64,000 bases of DNA from Bacteroidota bacterium (GCA_029558715.1 JAKQEA010000072.1:1-64000), one strand, 5' to 3'. Positions 54,272 to 63,189 are shown, counted from the first letter of the stretch. Notes: generated by a model from the sequence alone, not told the origin. Numbers and translations: made by a program.

Positions 54272-54411
54272 AATCGTTATAAGGTTTTTGATTTTTAAAG
54301 CTGAAAGTTATTGAATTTTAGGTTTTAAAACCGAAAAGAAACCAGAATCGTAAATTTGATTTTTGTAATACAATCCTGGTCATACTCTTTGTAAAACCCT
54401 ATATCCTATTT

Positions 54412-55446
54412 GTGTTTAAAAAAGTAGTCATAATCATTCTCCTCCTCCTATCGATTGGCAATTTATTTGCCCAGGATTCTGCTGTTGTAAAGAATAAACA
54501 AACAGCGTACGATACTATCATTTCAATAAAAATAGTTCCGGATTCAGTATTACAAAAAGATCTGTCAGCAGGCGGCTATTATAAACCTCTGCCCGGTACA
54601 CCAGATAAAAAAAGAATCTGGATTGTGACAGGCGTCAATATAGTTGGCTATGGTGGCGTAATGGCTGCCCTTGCTGCTGCCTGGTATGATAATTATACCA
54701 AAACGAAACTTCATTCCTTCAATGATAGCAGGGAATGGTTGCAGGCAGACAAAGTGGGACATTTTTATGGCACCTGGATAGAAAGCCGTGCCAATAATGA
54801 GCTATGGAAATGGACCGGGATGGAAAGGAAAAAAAGAATATGGATCAGTGGCCTGACCTCCTTTGCTTTTCAAACAACGATTGAATACCTGGATGGCAAA
54901 AGTGCCGAATGGGGCTGGAGCTGGGCTGACTTTGGCGCTAATATATTGGGTAGCGGTAGTTTTATTGCCCAGGAACTGGCATGGGATGATCAGCGTATTA
55001 AACTTAAATGGTCATTTCATAAAAAAACTTACAGTGATGCTTTGCTGAATAAAAGAAGCGATGAATTATTTGGTAAAAGTTTACCTGAACGTTTTTTAAA
55101 GGATTATAACGGCCAGACCTATTGGGCAAGTGTCAACCTAAAGTCTTTTTTCCCGAAAACAAAGTTACCTGGCTGGCTTAGCGTATCTGTGGGATATGGA
55201 GCAGAAGGCATGTTTGGCGGCGAAGAGAATATTGCAACAGATGAAAACGGAACTATACTATTCGACAGAAGAGATATAAAACGGTACCGTCAGTGGTACC
55301 TGGCTCCGGATATCGATCTTAGCAAAATTAAAACGAATAAAAAAGGAATAAAATTCATACTCACCGTGCTGAGTGCATTTAAGTTTCCAGCTCCTTCACT
55401 TGAATTTTCTAATGGTAAAATAAGGGGTAACTTATTGCATTTCTGA
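54412..55446 (+). CDS. DUF2279-family lipid-associated membrane protein
   Basis: The 344-residue product starts at GTG 54412 with a signal-like MFKKVVIIILLLLSIGNLFA. The DUF2279 core includes WIVTGVNIVGYGGVMAALAAAWY, REWLQADKVGHFYGTWIE and FGANILGSGSFIAQELAWDDQRI, a family of Bacteroidota envelope proteins without assigned role. A TAAATTTG at 54351-54358 matches the -7 promoter consensus, so a leader of about 50 bases is likely. Confidence 0.85.
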   Translation: MFKKVVIIILLLLSIGNLFAQDSAVVKNKQTAYDTIISIKIVPDSVLQKDLSAGGYYKPLPGTPDKKRIWIVTGVNIVGYGGVMAALAAAWYDNYTKTKLHSFNDSREWLQADKVGHFYGTWIESRANNELWKWTGMERKKRIWISGLTSFAFQTTIEYLDGKSAEWGWSWADFGANILGSGSFIAQELAWDDQRIKLKWSFHKKTYSDALLNKRSDELFGKSLPERFLKDYNGQTYWASVNLKSFFPKTKLPGWLSVSVGYGAEGMFGGEENIATDENGTILFDRRDIKRYRQWYLAPDIDLSKIKTNKKGIKFILTVLSAFKFPAPSLEFSNGKIRGNLLHF

Positions 55447-55512
55447 ATGACAACTCTCTTGTTAAATTATAAACCTTTATTTTGTATTTAGTATTTTTAT
55501 AAAAAACAGTAC

Positions 55513-55908
55513 ATGAAAAAGGTATTTTGGATAATATTAACCGGAATAATGGCCTCTTGTTCCAAAGATAATAACAACAGCAACCAGCCAGACAATATAA
55601 CTGTAATTACAATCAATACTCCGGTTTCCGGATTTACCTATCTGAATGGTGGCATTATGCGAATTGAAGGAGAAATAAATGACCCCGATAAAGTGGCCAC
55701 AGCAAGGGTACAGGTTAAAAACAAAACCACAAATACCGTTTATTTTGATCAGACATCACAGGCAGGAAATATTACACATTTTTTTTTCCTGTGGGATTGG
55801 AATATCAGCGGAATTTCTTCACCAGTGGTTGCGTCGGTAATTATCACTGCAAAAGATGTAAGAGGGTTTGAAATTTCAAGGTCCACAGACGTAAACATCA
55901 CTCTATAA
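55513..55908 (+). CDS. Small lipoprotein, Ig-like (DUF4625-type) fold likely
   Basis: The 131-residue product begins MKKVFWIILTGIMASCSKD, a lipoprotein signal, followed by an asparagine-rich linker and a beta-sandwich-like domain (VITINTPVSGFTYLNGGIMRIEGEINDPDKVATARVQV...ASVIITAKDVRGFEIS). The pattern of INTP, EGEINDPD and AxDVRG is close to DUF4625/cadherin-like repeats. Not assigned to a process. It follows the DUF2279 gene by 66 bases. Confidence 0.75.
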   Translation: MKKVFWIILTGIMASCSKDNNNSNQPDNITVITINTPVSGFTYLNGGIMRIEGEINDPDKVATARVQVKNKTTNTVYFDQTSQAGNITHFFFLWDWNISGISSPVVASVIITAKDVRGFEISRSTDVNITL

Positions 55909-55950
55909 TTTCAAATTATAATTATAATTTTAATTCTTTAACCCTGACGC

Positions 55951-57276
55951 ATGCACTTCGTACAACAGGTTTTATTTATTGTAATCAGTCTTTCTGCTGT
56001 TTTCCTCTTTTCCAGAAAAGTAAATGAAATAAGCAGGAATATTAAACTGGGAAGGGATGAAAACCTGAGTGACAATTCCTCTGAACGATGGAAAAACCTG
56101 TTATTGCTGGCATTTGGTCAGAAAAAAATGTTTCGCAATCCTCTCGTGGCTGTCATGCACTTTTTTGTATATGCGGGTTTCATCATAATTAATATTGAAG
56201 TATTGGAGATTGTGCTAGATGGCATTACAGGCAAACACCGTTTGTTTGCTGCACCATTAGGCAGTTTTTATAGTTTTCTTATCAATGCATTTGAGGTACT
56301 GGCCTTACTTGTATTAGTGGCCTGTGTTATTTTCCTGGTCAGAAGAAATATCATCAAACTGAAACGATTTATAAGTAAAGACCTCGACGGATGGCCCAGG
56401 AGTGATGCCAATTATATCCTTATTACTGAAATAGTGCTCATGTCACTTTTTCTTTTGCTCAATGCCAGTGATACATTATTACAAACCAGGGGTGTGGAGC
56501 ATTATGCAGCACATCCTACAGGCAACTTTGTTATTTCCCAATACCTTCAGCCGCTTTTGAACGGGATGAGTGACAGTGGGCTTCAATTGGTAGAAAGAGG
56601 AAGCTGGTGGCTGCATATCGTCGGCATCTTTGCCTTTCTCAATTACCTGCCCTATTCCAAGCATCTGCATATTGTGCTGGCATTCCCCAATGCATACTAT
56701 GCCCGGCTAAAGCCGATGGGAGAAATGGATAATATGCCTTCCATTCAAAATGAAGTGTTGTATGCTATGCAGCCAGAACTGGCCCCCACCGGTGAACAAC
56801 CTGCCCCGCAAAAATTCGGCGCCAGGGATGTAATGGATCTGAGCTGGAAAAACCTGATGGATGCATACAGTTGCACAGAATGCGGAAGATGCTCTGCAGC
56901 CTGCCCGGCGAATCAAACAGGCAAATTATTATCTCCCAGGAAAATAATGATGGATACCCGTGACAGGCTGGAAGAAACTGGAAAGAATATTAATACGAAT
57001 AAAGAATTTAAAGACGATGGCAAATCATTATTGCACGACTATATATCAGTAGAAGAGCTACGTGCCTGTACCACTTGTAATGCATGTGTGCAGGAATGCC
57101 CTGTAAGCATCAGCCCCCTGGATATCATTATACAGCTTCGGAGATACTTAGTAATGGAAGAAAGTAATTCACCGCAGGAATGGACGGCCATGTTCAGTAA
57201 TGTAGAAAATAATTTCGCTCCCTGGAAATTCAGCCCGGATGAAAGAGACAAATGGGTGGAGGAAATTAATGGATAG
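55951..57276 (+). CDS. Membrane (Fe-S) protein with two 4Fe-4S clusters (HdrD/GlpC-like first subunit)
   Basis: The 441-residue product has an N-terminal membrane part with about five helices (QVLFIVISLSAVFLFS, AVMHFFVYAGFIIINIEVLEI, FEVLALLVLVACVIFLV, TEIVLMSLFLLLNA, WLHIVGIFAFLNYL). A soluble part follows with CTECGRCSAACPANQTGK near residue 308 and CTTCNACVQECPVSI near 373, each a four-cysteine 4Fe-4S site. Such proteins pass electrons between the quinone pool and soluble partners. The usual partner, the CCG-domain protein, is found 4 kb downstream (61354-62133). Confidence 0.92.
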   Translation: MHFVQQVLFIVISLSAVFLFSRKVNEISRNIKLGRDENLSDNSSERWKNLLLLAFGQKKMFRNPLVAVMHFFVYAGFIIINIEVLEIVLDGITGKHRLFAAPLGSFYSFLINAFEVLALLVLVACVIFLVRRNIIKLKRFISKDLDGWPRSDANYILITEIVLMSLFLLLNASDTLLQTRGVEHYAAHPTGNFVISQYLQPLLNGMSDSGLQLVERGSWWLHIVGIFAFLNYLPYSKHLHIVLAFPNAYYARLKPMGEMDNMPSIQNEVLYAMQPELAPTGEQPAPQKFGARDVMDLSWKNLMDAYSCTECGRCSAACPANQTGKLLSPRKIMMDTRDRLEETGKNINTNKEFKDDGKSLLHDYISVEELRACTTCNACVQECPVSISPLDIIIQLRRYLVMEESNSPQEWTAMFSNVENNFAPWKFSPDERDKWVEEING

Positions 57277-57310
57277 ATAATAGTGAATAGTTAAGAAAGA
57301 ATAACTAATA

Positions 57311-57877
57311 ATGAAATTGTTTTTTGCTTTAGTTTTTTCGTTTGCTTTCAACTCTTGCATGAGTTACAAGAATATCAAAATAACAAAGGAAGCCTCGCAA
57401 ACAATAGCATTACAAAGTTTCTCCTCATCTTGTTGCGGTCAATGTGGTGAAAGAGTTATTGTGGATCAATATGTCAATAAAATACACTCTTTACAGGTTA
57501 ATTGTGATTTCGAAAACCAATATGCACATCTTTGTACCCCATTTCGTTTGGGTACTCAAAAAAAAATCCTTACTTATAAGAAAAATAAAATAATCTCAGA
57601 AACCTATTATAAACCTGTTTATGACACAATATCGTTGTTAAAAAAATACCCAAAGATTAGCCGTGGGGAATATTATGATACATCTATTAAATATTCAAAC
57701 ATAATACCCTTAGATAAAATAGATTCTTTATTGATTAAAAATTATACTCAAATGTCAAAATCTGAGATATGCACAAAAAGTCAAATAGAATTTATCATTG
57801 GATTTGTAAAATCTCATGAAATTTTAGACAAAAAGATGTTAATGGAAAAAAACAGAAAGAAAATCCTTAGAAAATAA
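57311..57877 (+). CDS. AT-rich envelope protein of unknown function
   Basis: The 188-residue product starts MKLFFALVFSFAFNSCMSY, a lipoprotein-like signal with cysteine at 16. The mature part has SSSCCGQCGERVIVD and NKIHSLQVNCDFENQYAHLC, giving a Cys-rich N-terminal half, and a lysine/isoleucine-rich C-terminal half (MLMEKNRKKILRK). AT content is clearly higher than in the adjacent iron-sulfur gene. No family is recognised. It lies within the block that separates the two iron-sulfur genes. Confidence 0.7.
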   Translation: MKLFFALVFSFAFNSCMSYKNIKITKEASQTIALQSFSSSCCGQCGERVIVDQYVNKIHSLQVNCDFENQYAHLCTPFRLGTQKKILTYKKNKIISETYYKPVYDTISLLKKYPKISRGEYYDTSIKYSNIIPLDKIDSLLIKNYTQMSKSEICTKSQIEFIIGFVKSHEILDKKMLMEKNRKKILRK

Positions 57878-57884
57878 TTGCACT

Positions 57885-58214
57885 ATGCAAATATCCTCCC
57901 ACCCTTTTCAGACACTTGACTGGTCAATTATTCCAAAAGAAGAACATAAAGGTGAAACCGGAATGGCTTACTGGCAGGTACAAAAAGTAAATGATATCCG
58001 GGTAAGAATGGTTGAATATTCGCCAGGTTATAAAGCAGATCATTGGTGCAGTAAAGGCCATATCATTCTATGCCTGGAAGGTGAAATGGACTCCGAACTG
58101 GATGATGGTCGTGTATTAAAACTAACCAAAGGCATGTGCTATTTTGTAGGTGATAATGATGAAGCACACCGCAGTACCACCGCAACGGGTTGCAAACTAT
58201 TTATAGTAGATTAA
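57885..58214 (+). CDS. Small cupin-fold protein (DHCW-motif family)
   Basis: The 109-residue product is a single cupin barrel: VRMVEYSPGYKADHWCSKGHIILCLEGEMDSELDDGRVLKLTKGMCYFVGDNDEAHRSTT. The DHWC stretch near residue 53 and the later histidine (EAHR) mark the family of the same name, whose metal and reaction are not established. It follows the previous gene by 7 bases. Confidence 0.82.
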   Translation: MQISSHPFQTLDWSIIPKEEHKGETGMAYWQVQKVNDIRVRMVEYSPGYKADHWCSKGHIILCLEGEMDSELDDGRVLKLTKGMCYFVGDNDEAHRSTTATGCKLFIVD

Positions 58215-58267
58215 ACCCTGGTTCTTCTTATACAAAATATTTCCTGGCATCATACGTTAAACAACCG

Positions 58268-58792
58268 ATGAAGAAATATCTTATCCTCTTACTAATTACA
58301 ACTGTCAGCATAAGTATATGCCGGGCTCAGAAACCTTTTGAACTTGGTGCAGAATACCTCCGATCTATCGGCAAAGGGTATAATAGCAGTAAAGTAGCTG
58401 CCCGGGCTGAATCATTCAGCAATAAAAACAGTTTTAGTGCAGGCATAACATATCAACTGGCTTCTGCCAAAGCATACTCTGTTTCATCAGGTTTTGGTAT
58501 TTATGCTGGTTACCGCTATGCGTTTGGAACCAATACAAATGGCAATAACCTTTTTGCCGGTGCCCGGGTATTATTTTCCCTGGAAGACTTTGAAGGAAAA
58601 ACAAGGCAAAAAAGTTTGCTGATTACACCTATGGCTGAAGCGGGGTATCATTTTATTTTTGCCAAAAGAATTTATGCGGCCCCTTCTGTAGGATTTGGTT
58701 ACACCATAGAATTCAGCAAGGGTTATAATTCGCTGGATGAGGATGTTGGTAAACGTTTTATCCCGTCCATATCTGCAGGCTACCGGTTTTAA
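58268..58792 (+). CDS. Small outer-membrane beta-barrel protein
   Basis: From ATG 58268 (MKKYLILLLITTVSISICRAQ, signal peptide) the 174-residue product has alternating strands with glycine/aromatic turns (NSFSAGITYQLASAKAYSVSSGFGIYAGYRYAF) and ends ISAGYRF with a C-terminal phenylalanine as needed for BAM insertion. An earlier in-frame start lacks a signal peptide. The family is the generic 'outer membrane beta-barrel' group; role unknown. Confidence 0.78.
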   Translation: MKKYLILLLITTVSISICRAQKPFELGAEYLRSIGKGYNSSKVAARAESFSNKNSFSAGITYQLASAKAYSVSSGFGIYAGYRYAFGTNTNGNNLFAGARVLFSLEDFEGKTRQKSLLITPMAEAGYHFIFAKRIYAAPSVGFGYTIEFSKGYNSLDEDVGKRFIPSISAGYRF

Positions 58793-58795
58793 ATT

Positions 58796-59533
58796 TCAAT
58801 CCCTGTCTTTCTTTGTAATTTTTTCAATTTCTTCTTCAAAGCGGTCTATCTGTTCCTCAAACTTATGTGTTACCTCCTCAGGATGCTCCATCTGATGTAC
58901 CGCATCTTTTTTCCGGAGTATTTTCCAAAGCTGTATCAGTGCAGTTATCGCAAATATTCCGCCAATCACCCAGTTGAGCACATGCTGGTTGGTATTGATC
59001 TTTTGCGCTATTAGCAGGCCTCCAAAGATAAAAATACAGTTGCCCATGAATGTCCCAAAACCAATACCAATGATATAAAAATTATAGTGATCTGGTCTTG
59101 GCAGCAACACTTTTTTACTAAACAATACTGTACTCCACCCAAACCAGAATGGAATCTGCACCGGGTTCACTGCACTCATGATAAACCCCAATGCGATCTT
59201 GGGCAACGGACTGTCCAATACCATATTCTTTTCTACACTAGGATGCAAGGCTGCATAAAAACTAAAAGCAGCCAGTACTGCCACAATCAAAAAGGTCACC
59301 CATTCAAGTGCTTTCAGGATTTTCTCCTGTTTCCGAACCCAATCCATGGCCACCAACGAAATGCGGACATAGATTATTTCTGCGATTAATGATCCCAGAG
59401 AAAACAGTAAAGCAGCAGTTACCCCGCTGGAAATGGAGATTTGCATGGCAGCAATATTCAGCGTACCCAAAGGAAGGGAACCCAAAAAACTGACAAGCAT
59501 GCCTGTTAGAAAAATTTTCAGCAGCGGATGCAT
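58796..59533 (-). CDS. LysE-family transporter
   Basis: The 245-residue inner membrane protein has about six transmembrane helices. It begins with LLKIFLTGMLVSFLGSLPLGTLNIAAMQISISSGVTAALLFSLGSLIAEIIYVR, the LysE/RhtB opening with the G-x-N/G turn. A conserved NPVQIPFWFGWSTVLFSKK lies near residue 122, and a long acidic C-terminal tail (HQMEHPEEVTHKFEEQIDRFEEEIEKITKK) follows. Export of an amino acid or similar small metabolite is expected. Converges on the preceding gene. Confidence 0.85.
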   Translation of the reverse strand: MHPLLKIFLTGMLVSFLGSLPLGTLNIAAMQISISSGVTAALLFSLGSLIAEIIYVRISLVAMDWVRKQEKILKALEWVTFLIVAVLAAFSFYAALHPSVEKNMVLDSPLPKIALGFIMSAVNPVQIPFWFGWSTVLFSKKVLLPRPDHYNFYIIGIGFGTFMGNCIFIFGGLLIAQKINTNQHVLNWVIGGIFAITALIQLWKILRKKDAVHQMEHPEEVTHKFEEQIDRFEEEIEKITKKDRD

Positions 59534-59653
59534 AGATCAAAAATACAAAGAAAGCGGACTTAAGTTAGAAGACAGAGGCGGGAAGTTTGAGGAAACGGTC
59601 AAATATTATCCGGTAAAATAATTATGTTTCATATGCCGGGTTGGGGTCTTTAT

Positions 59654-60688
59654 TCAATCATATTTCTCCAGCATTTTAAAATGCTTATTTGACTCTTTTA
59701 AAAAATTCCATCCTTTTCTAAAGGACCAGTATGGGGTTCCATTTTTATGATTATGCCGGCTGATTCTGTAAAGAGCCTTCCAGTGTTCGAGGATAACGGC
59801 ATATGCTTTATGGATAGGCATTCCGCAATCATAAATGTGATTAGGCTCTGCTCCACAACCATTAAATTCAAGAATAAGAAAATTCTTTCCCTGCTTCAGG
59901 TCATCAATAGAAGTTGTCTTAATATCATAGCGGCCATAAAAAAAACTGGTGGCATGACTCAGTTCGTCAAAAACACGGTGCATTGTCTCATTGATCTCTT
60001 TGTGCAGGTTAGTGAACTGTGCCCCCCTGTTGTGATTACCGGCATAAGAAAGATAAAATATCTCCCCGGCAGGAATTAACCTGTCAAAGCGATGACCGTG
60101 ACGGTGTTCCATTTCTTCCATTCTGAATTTAGCACGGGGATGCATCTCCACCAGCTGCCTCAGCGTAGATTGTCCATCTCCCCTGACATGTAATAGTTCC
60201 TTATGGATAAACCCGCTGACAGTTCCTTTTGGTTCAGCGGGGTGACGGTAATAAAATACACTAACTTCAACGGGCAGGTCGACCAGGTCCTGTACAATAT
60301 ATTCAACAGGTACCTTTTCATGATATTTTTTCAACTGCTCCCGGTTATCAATCTTCCTGAATAAAATTCCCTTCATTCCCACATCAGGTTTCACTATGAA
60401 TGGAAATGAAAATTCAGCATCCACAATTTTTTTTTCTACTTCCTCAAAAGGCAGGTCATGCATGATATAAATGGTCTTTGGCACCAGGTCAGAAGGCAAT
60501 TGATCATACATTTCCTTTTTCCCCTCCCCTTCAAATCCACCAAATGTAATGGTTGGATTGGATGAACTAAAATACCAGAACGACCCGCTACGAAGACAGT
60601 ACCAAAGCCATACAGGACTGATCGGCAGGTAAAGCACATAAAAGTTCCACAATTCCCAATTGGTCAGTTTTTGAAAAAATTTCATCAT
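59654..60688 (-). CDS. ATP-grasp domain protein (D-Ala-D-Ala ligase-like fold)
   Basis: The 344-residue product starts with aromatic membrane-interacting residues (ELWNFYVLYLPISPVWLWYCLRSG). An ATP-grasp core follows: FPFIVKPDVGMKGILFRKID near residue 105, EYIVQDLVDLPVEVSVFYYRHP near 140, and FLILEFNGCGAEPNHIYDCG near 285, which carries the metal-binding glutamate and asparagine. It is unlike characterised D-Ala-D-Ala ligases in the substrate lid (a histidine/arginine-rich HRHGHRFDR). The ligand pair joined by this enzyme is unknown. A membrane-associated ligase in cell-wall or capsule metabolism is plausible. Confidence 0.82.
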   Translation of the reverse strand: MMKFFQKLTNWELWNFYVLYLPISPVWLWYCLRSGSFWYFSSSNPTITFGGFEGEGKKEMYDQLPSDLVPKTIYIMHDLPFEEVEKKIVDAEFSFPFIVKPDVGMKGILFRKIDNREQLKKYHEKVPVEYIVQDLVDLPVEVSVFYYRHPAEPKGTVSGFIHKELLHVRGDGQSTLRQLVEMHPRAKFRMEEMEHRHGHRFDRLIPAGEIFYLSYAGNHNRGAQFTNLHKEINETMHRVFDELSHATSFFYGRYDIKTTSIDDLKQGKNFLILEFNGCGAEPNHIYDCGMPIHKAYAVILEHWKALYRISRHNHKNGTPYWSFRKGWNFLKESNKHFKMLEKYD

Positions 60689-60776
60689 CGGTTACTCAAT
60701 AAAACAAAAATAAGTTTCCCTGCAACATTGCCGCATATTTTATTGTCCTATTTTGCATTAACCACAAATAAATGCT

Positions 60777-61307
60777 ATGAGATTGCTTATTGCCGCTATA
60801 ATCAGCTGGTTTTTGTGTGCCAATAGCTACGCCTCCACTACCCCGCCAATTAGCTACAATGAAAACCCGGGAATACAAAGATCGGCAACACCCTCTCTTC
60901 AGCTTACTGGTATCCTGAAATTAAAAGTAAGAGACATAGAAAAATTAACCGGACGAAAATTGAAACTGAAAGAAAAAATTGCCTTTAAATTTTTTCAGTG
61001 GAAGATCAGGAAAGGACTGAGAATAACAAAAGAAGAACCAAAAAAAAATAAAGGAAAGACCGCTCTTATTTTTGGAATTATCGGGCTGGCTGGTTTGATC
61101 ACCCCTATTCCAATAGTAGGGGGACTAATGGCACTTGTCGGTATCATATTAGCGATGGTACTTGGCTACGATGCAAAAAAGCAAAACCCTGATGATAAAA
61201 ATGCAAAGACAGCAATAGTTCTTGGCTGGATTGGTGTTGGATTATTTGTAGTCGCTGTGGCAATTGTTGTAGCAGTATTAGCAACATGGAGCTGGAGCTG
61301 GGGCTGA
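60777..61307 (+). CDS. Membrane protein with DUF4190-like helical hairpin
   Basis: The 176-residue product has a signal peptide (MRLLIAAIISWFLCANSYA), a basic linker with ILKLKVRDIEKLTGRKLKLKEKIAFKFFQWKIRKG, and then a two- to three-helix segment with repeated GKTALIFGIIGLAGLITPIPIVGGL and AKTAIVLGWIGVGLFVVAVAIVV. Many Bacteroidota proteins of this design are of unknown role. It stands alone upstream of the second iron-sulfur gene. Confidence 0.75.
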   Translation: MRLLIAAIISWFLCANSYASTTPPISYNENPGIQRSATPSLQLTGILKLKVRDIEKLTGRKLKLKEKIAFKFFQWKIRKGLRITKEEPKKNKGKTALIFGIIGLAGLITPIPIVGGLMALVGIILAMVLGYDAKKQNPDDKNAKTAIVLGWIGVGLFVVAVAIVVAVLATWSWSWG

Positions 61308-61353
61308 TAAATGATGTGTTTTCAGTAATATTGCTTTCATATAATAAGAAAAT

Positions 61354-62133
61354 ATGCAGGTTCCAACTGTAGCTGAATTATTTGCAAGTGGTAAAAGCCC
61401 CGAAGTGTTATTCTGGGTTGGTTGCGCAGGAAGTTTTGATCAGCGGGCACAAAAAATCACCAAAGCTTTTGTAACTATCCTTGATAAAGTAGGTATTAAT
61501 TATGCGATTCTTGGTAAAGAAGAAATGTGCACCGGCGATCCCGTACGGCGGGCTGGCAACGAGTTCATGTTCCAGATGATGGCTTACCAGAATATTCAGC
61601 TGCTCAATAATTACGGTATCAAAAAAATTGTGACAGCCTGCCCGCATTGTTTCAATACATTGAAAAATGAATACCCTGTACTGGGAGGAAACTACGAGGT
61701 TATCCATCACACTACTTTTCTGCAAAGCCTTATTGATGATGGAAAAATAAAACTCAAAGAAGGGGGCACTTTTAAAGGGAAAAAAATTACCTACCATGAC
61801 AGCTGCTACCTCGGACGTTCGAATAATATTTACGAAGCTCCGAGAAAAGTACTGGAAGCACTGGATGCCGAATTGATAGAAATGAAGCGATGCCGCAGCA
61901 ACGGGTTATGTTGTGGAGCCGGGGGTGCCCAGATGTTTAAAGAAGAAGAAAAGGGAACCAGCCGTATCAATATCGACCGCAGTAACGAAGCTATTGCTAC
62001 CGGGGCATCTGTAATCACTGCTGCATGCCCTTTCTGCAATACAATGATGACTGATGGTGTAAAGCTTGCTGAAAAAGAAGAGTCTGTCCAGGTGTTAGAT
62101 ATAGCCGAACTGGTTGCACAATCAATGATGTAA
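61354..62133 (+). CDS. CCG-domain iron-sulfur protein (heterodisulfide reductase/GlpC-related)
   Basis: The 259-residue product has two cysteine-rich CCG domains. The first runs from FWVGCAGSFDQRAQKITKA near residue 25 to VTACPHCFNTLKNEYP near 90. The second runs from YHDSCYLGRSNNIYEAPRKVLEAL near residue 150 to RSNGLCCGAGGAQMF near 188 and ITAACPFCNTMMTDG near 220. Such subunits bind a noncubane or bridging 4Fe-4S cluster. The partner is the membrane protein at 55951-57276. Confidence 0.93.
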   Translation: MQVPTVAELFASGKSPEVLFWVGCAGSFDQRAQKITKAFVTILDKVGINYAILGKEEMCTGDPVRRAGNEFMFQMMAYQNIQLLNNYGIKKIVTACPHCFNTLKNEYPVLGGNYEVIHHTTFLQSLIDDGKIKLKEGGTFKGKKITYHDSCYLGRSNNIYEAPRKVLEALDAELIEMKRCRSNGLCCGAGGAQMFKEEEKGTSRINIDRSNEAIATGASVITAACPFCNTMMTDGVKLAEKEESVQVLDIAELVAQSMM

Positions 62134-62210
62134 GTATGAGCAAGAAACAGAAAACCTGCTCAAAAAATTCATTGGTGCTAAAATTATTGGTTTTCCCCTG
62201 ACAAGTTGGG

Positions 62211-62600
62211 TTAATCTCCCGCATAAAGCAAGTGAGGAGAAGAATCAAACAAAGACTTTTGCAAAGCAAAAGCTTCCCGTAATTTGCCTTTGGGAACCAG
62301 TATACTTATTTCATTATTTCGAAAAGTTCCCGGCTGTTCCTCAAATAGGATGTTGAGAATATTCAACTCACCGTCGTCCCGAAGTTCAACATTTTTTAAT
62401 TGCCCTGCATTAATGCCAAACTTCCAGAGCTGGCTCCCGACAAGTATTCTTTCGGAATTAATTTTTACTTCTGGCACATTGCTCAAAAACAACAAGGTGA
62501 ATTTTCTCCAGGTCCGAAAGAAAAAATTCCTTTTTGCTGCTACTATACACATAAATGCCCTCCATTCTTTCCGGCTATAAGTCCAGTGGACTTCTGTCAT
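62211..62600 (-). CDS. Small protein of unknown function
   Basis: From ATG 62600 (MTEVHWTYSRKEWRAFMCIVAAKRN) the 129-residue product has no signal peptide and a hydrophobic segment FTLLFLSNVPEVKIN then a beta-rich portion (ERILVGSQLWKFGINAGQLKNVELRDDGELNILNILFEEQ) with the look of a PH-like/YcxB-type domain. It sits on the opposite strand between the CCG iron-sulfur gene and the next conserved gene. Family call is weak. Confidence 0.65.
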   Translation of the reverse strand: MTEVHWTYSRKEWRAFMCIVAAKRNFFFRTWRKFTLLFLSNVPEVKINSERILVGSQLWKFGINAGQLKNVELRDDGELNILNILFEEQPGTFRNNEISILVPKGKLREAFALQKSLFDSSPHLLYAGD

Positions 62601-62643
62601 GTTATATTGTTTACAGGTTATAAATTGGTCGTAATTTAGCAGC

Positions 62644-63159
62644 ATGAATCTTGATTTTAAATACCTGCTGGACGGTAATTTTCATCCTTCCTCAAGGGTC
62701 TGGGTGTATCAAAGTAGCCGGCTTTTTTCTCTTGGTGAAGCACTGGAGATAGAGGAACTGCTTAAATCCTTTACAGATAAATGGCAAAGCCATGGCACCC
62801 CGGTAAAGGGAGCAGCATATCTTTTCTTTGGCCAGTTTATTATTCTGATGGCCGATGAATCAGCAGCTGGTGTTAGCGGATGCAGCACGGATAGCTCTGT
62901 ACGCCTGATAAAAGATATTGAACAACGGTTTGCCGTAAATATGTTTGACCGTACAACACTGGCTTTTGTAATAAAGGAAAAGATTCAGCTACTGCCCCTA
63001 TCCCAATTACAATATGCAGCCGAAAATGGATTCGTAAATGGCGATACTTTATACTTCAATAATCTTGTGCAAACAAAAAAGGAACTGGAAAACAATTGGA
63101 TCATTCCGCTAAAGGACAGCTGGCTGGCTAACAGGATCACATTCTCAAAATCTGTTTAG
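62644..63159 (+). CDS. Conserved Bacteroidota protein usually misannotated as 'ABC transporter ATPase'
   Basis: The 171-residue product contains SSRVWVYQSSRLFSLGEALEIEELLKSFTDKWQSHGTPVKG, then FIILMADESAAGVSGCSTDSSVRLIKDIE and FNNLVQTKKELENNWIIPLKDSW. It has no Walker A, Walker B or signature motif, so the ABC label is not supported. The same family commonly lies just after the two iron-sulfur genes in Bacteroidota. A cofactor, assembly or regulatory role with them is an inference. Confidence 0.8.
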   Translation: MNLDFKYLLDGNFHPSSRVWVYQSSRLFSLGEALEIEELLKSFTDKWQSHGTPVKGAAYLFFGQFIILMADESAAGVSGCSTDSSVRLIKDIEQRFAVNMFDRTTLAFVIKEKIQLLPLSQLQYAAENGFVNGDTLYFNNLVQTKKELENNWIIPLKDSWLANRITFSKSV

Positions 63160-63189
63160 CAAAACAGGTAACTGACACAGGCAATTCTT

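Noticed and set aside
54321-54332. GGTTTTAAAACC palindrome upstream of the DUF2279 gene as an operator
   Set aside because: A 12-bp A/T-rich palindrome can occur by chance in this composition and no second copy or adjacent regulator gene was seen.
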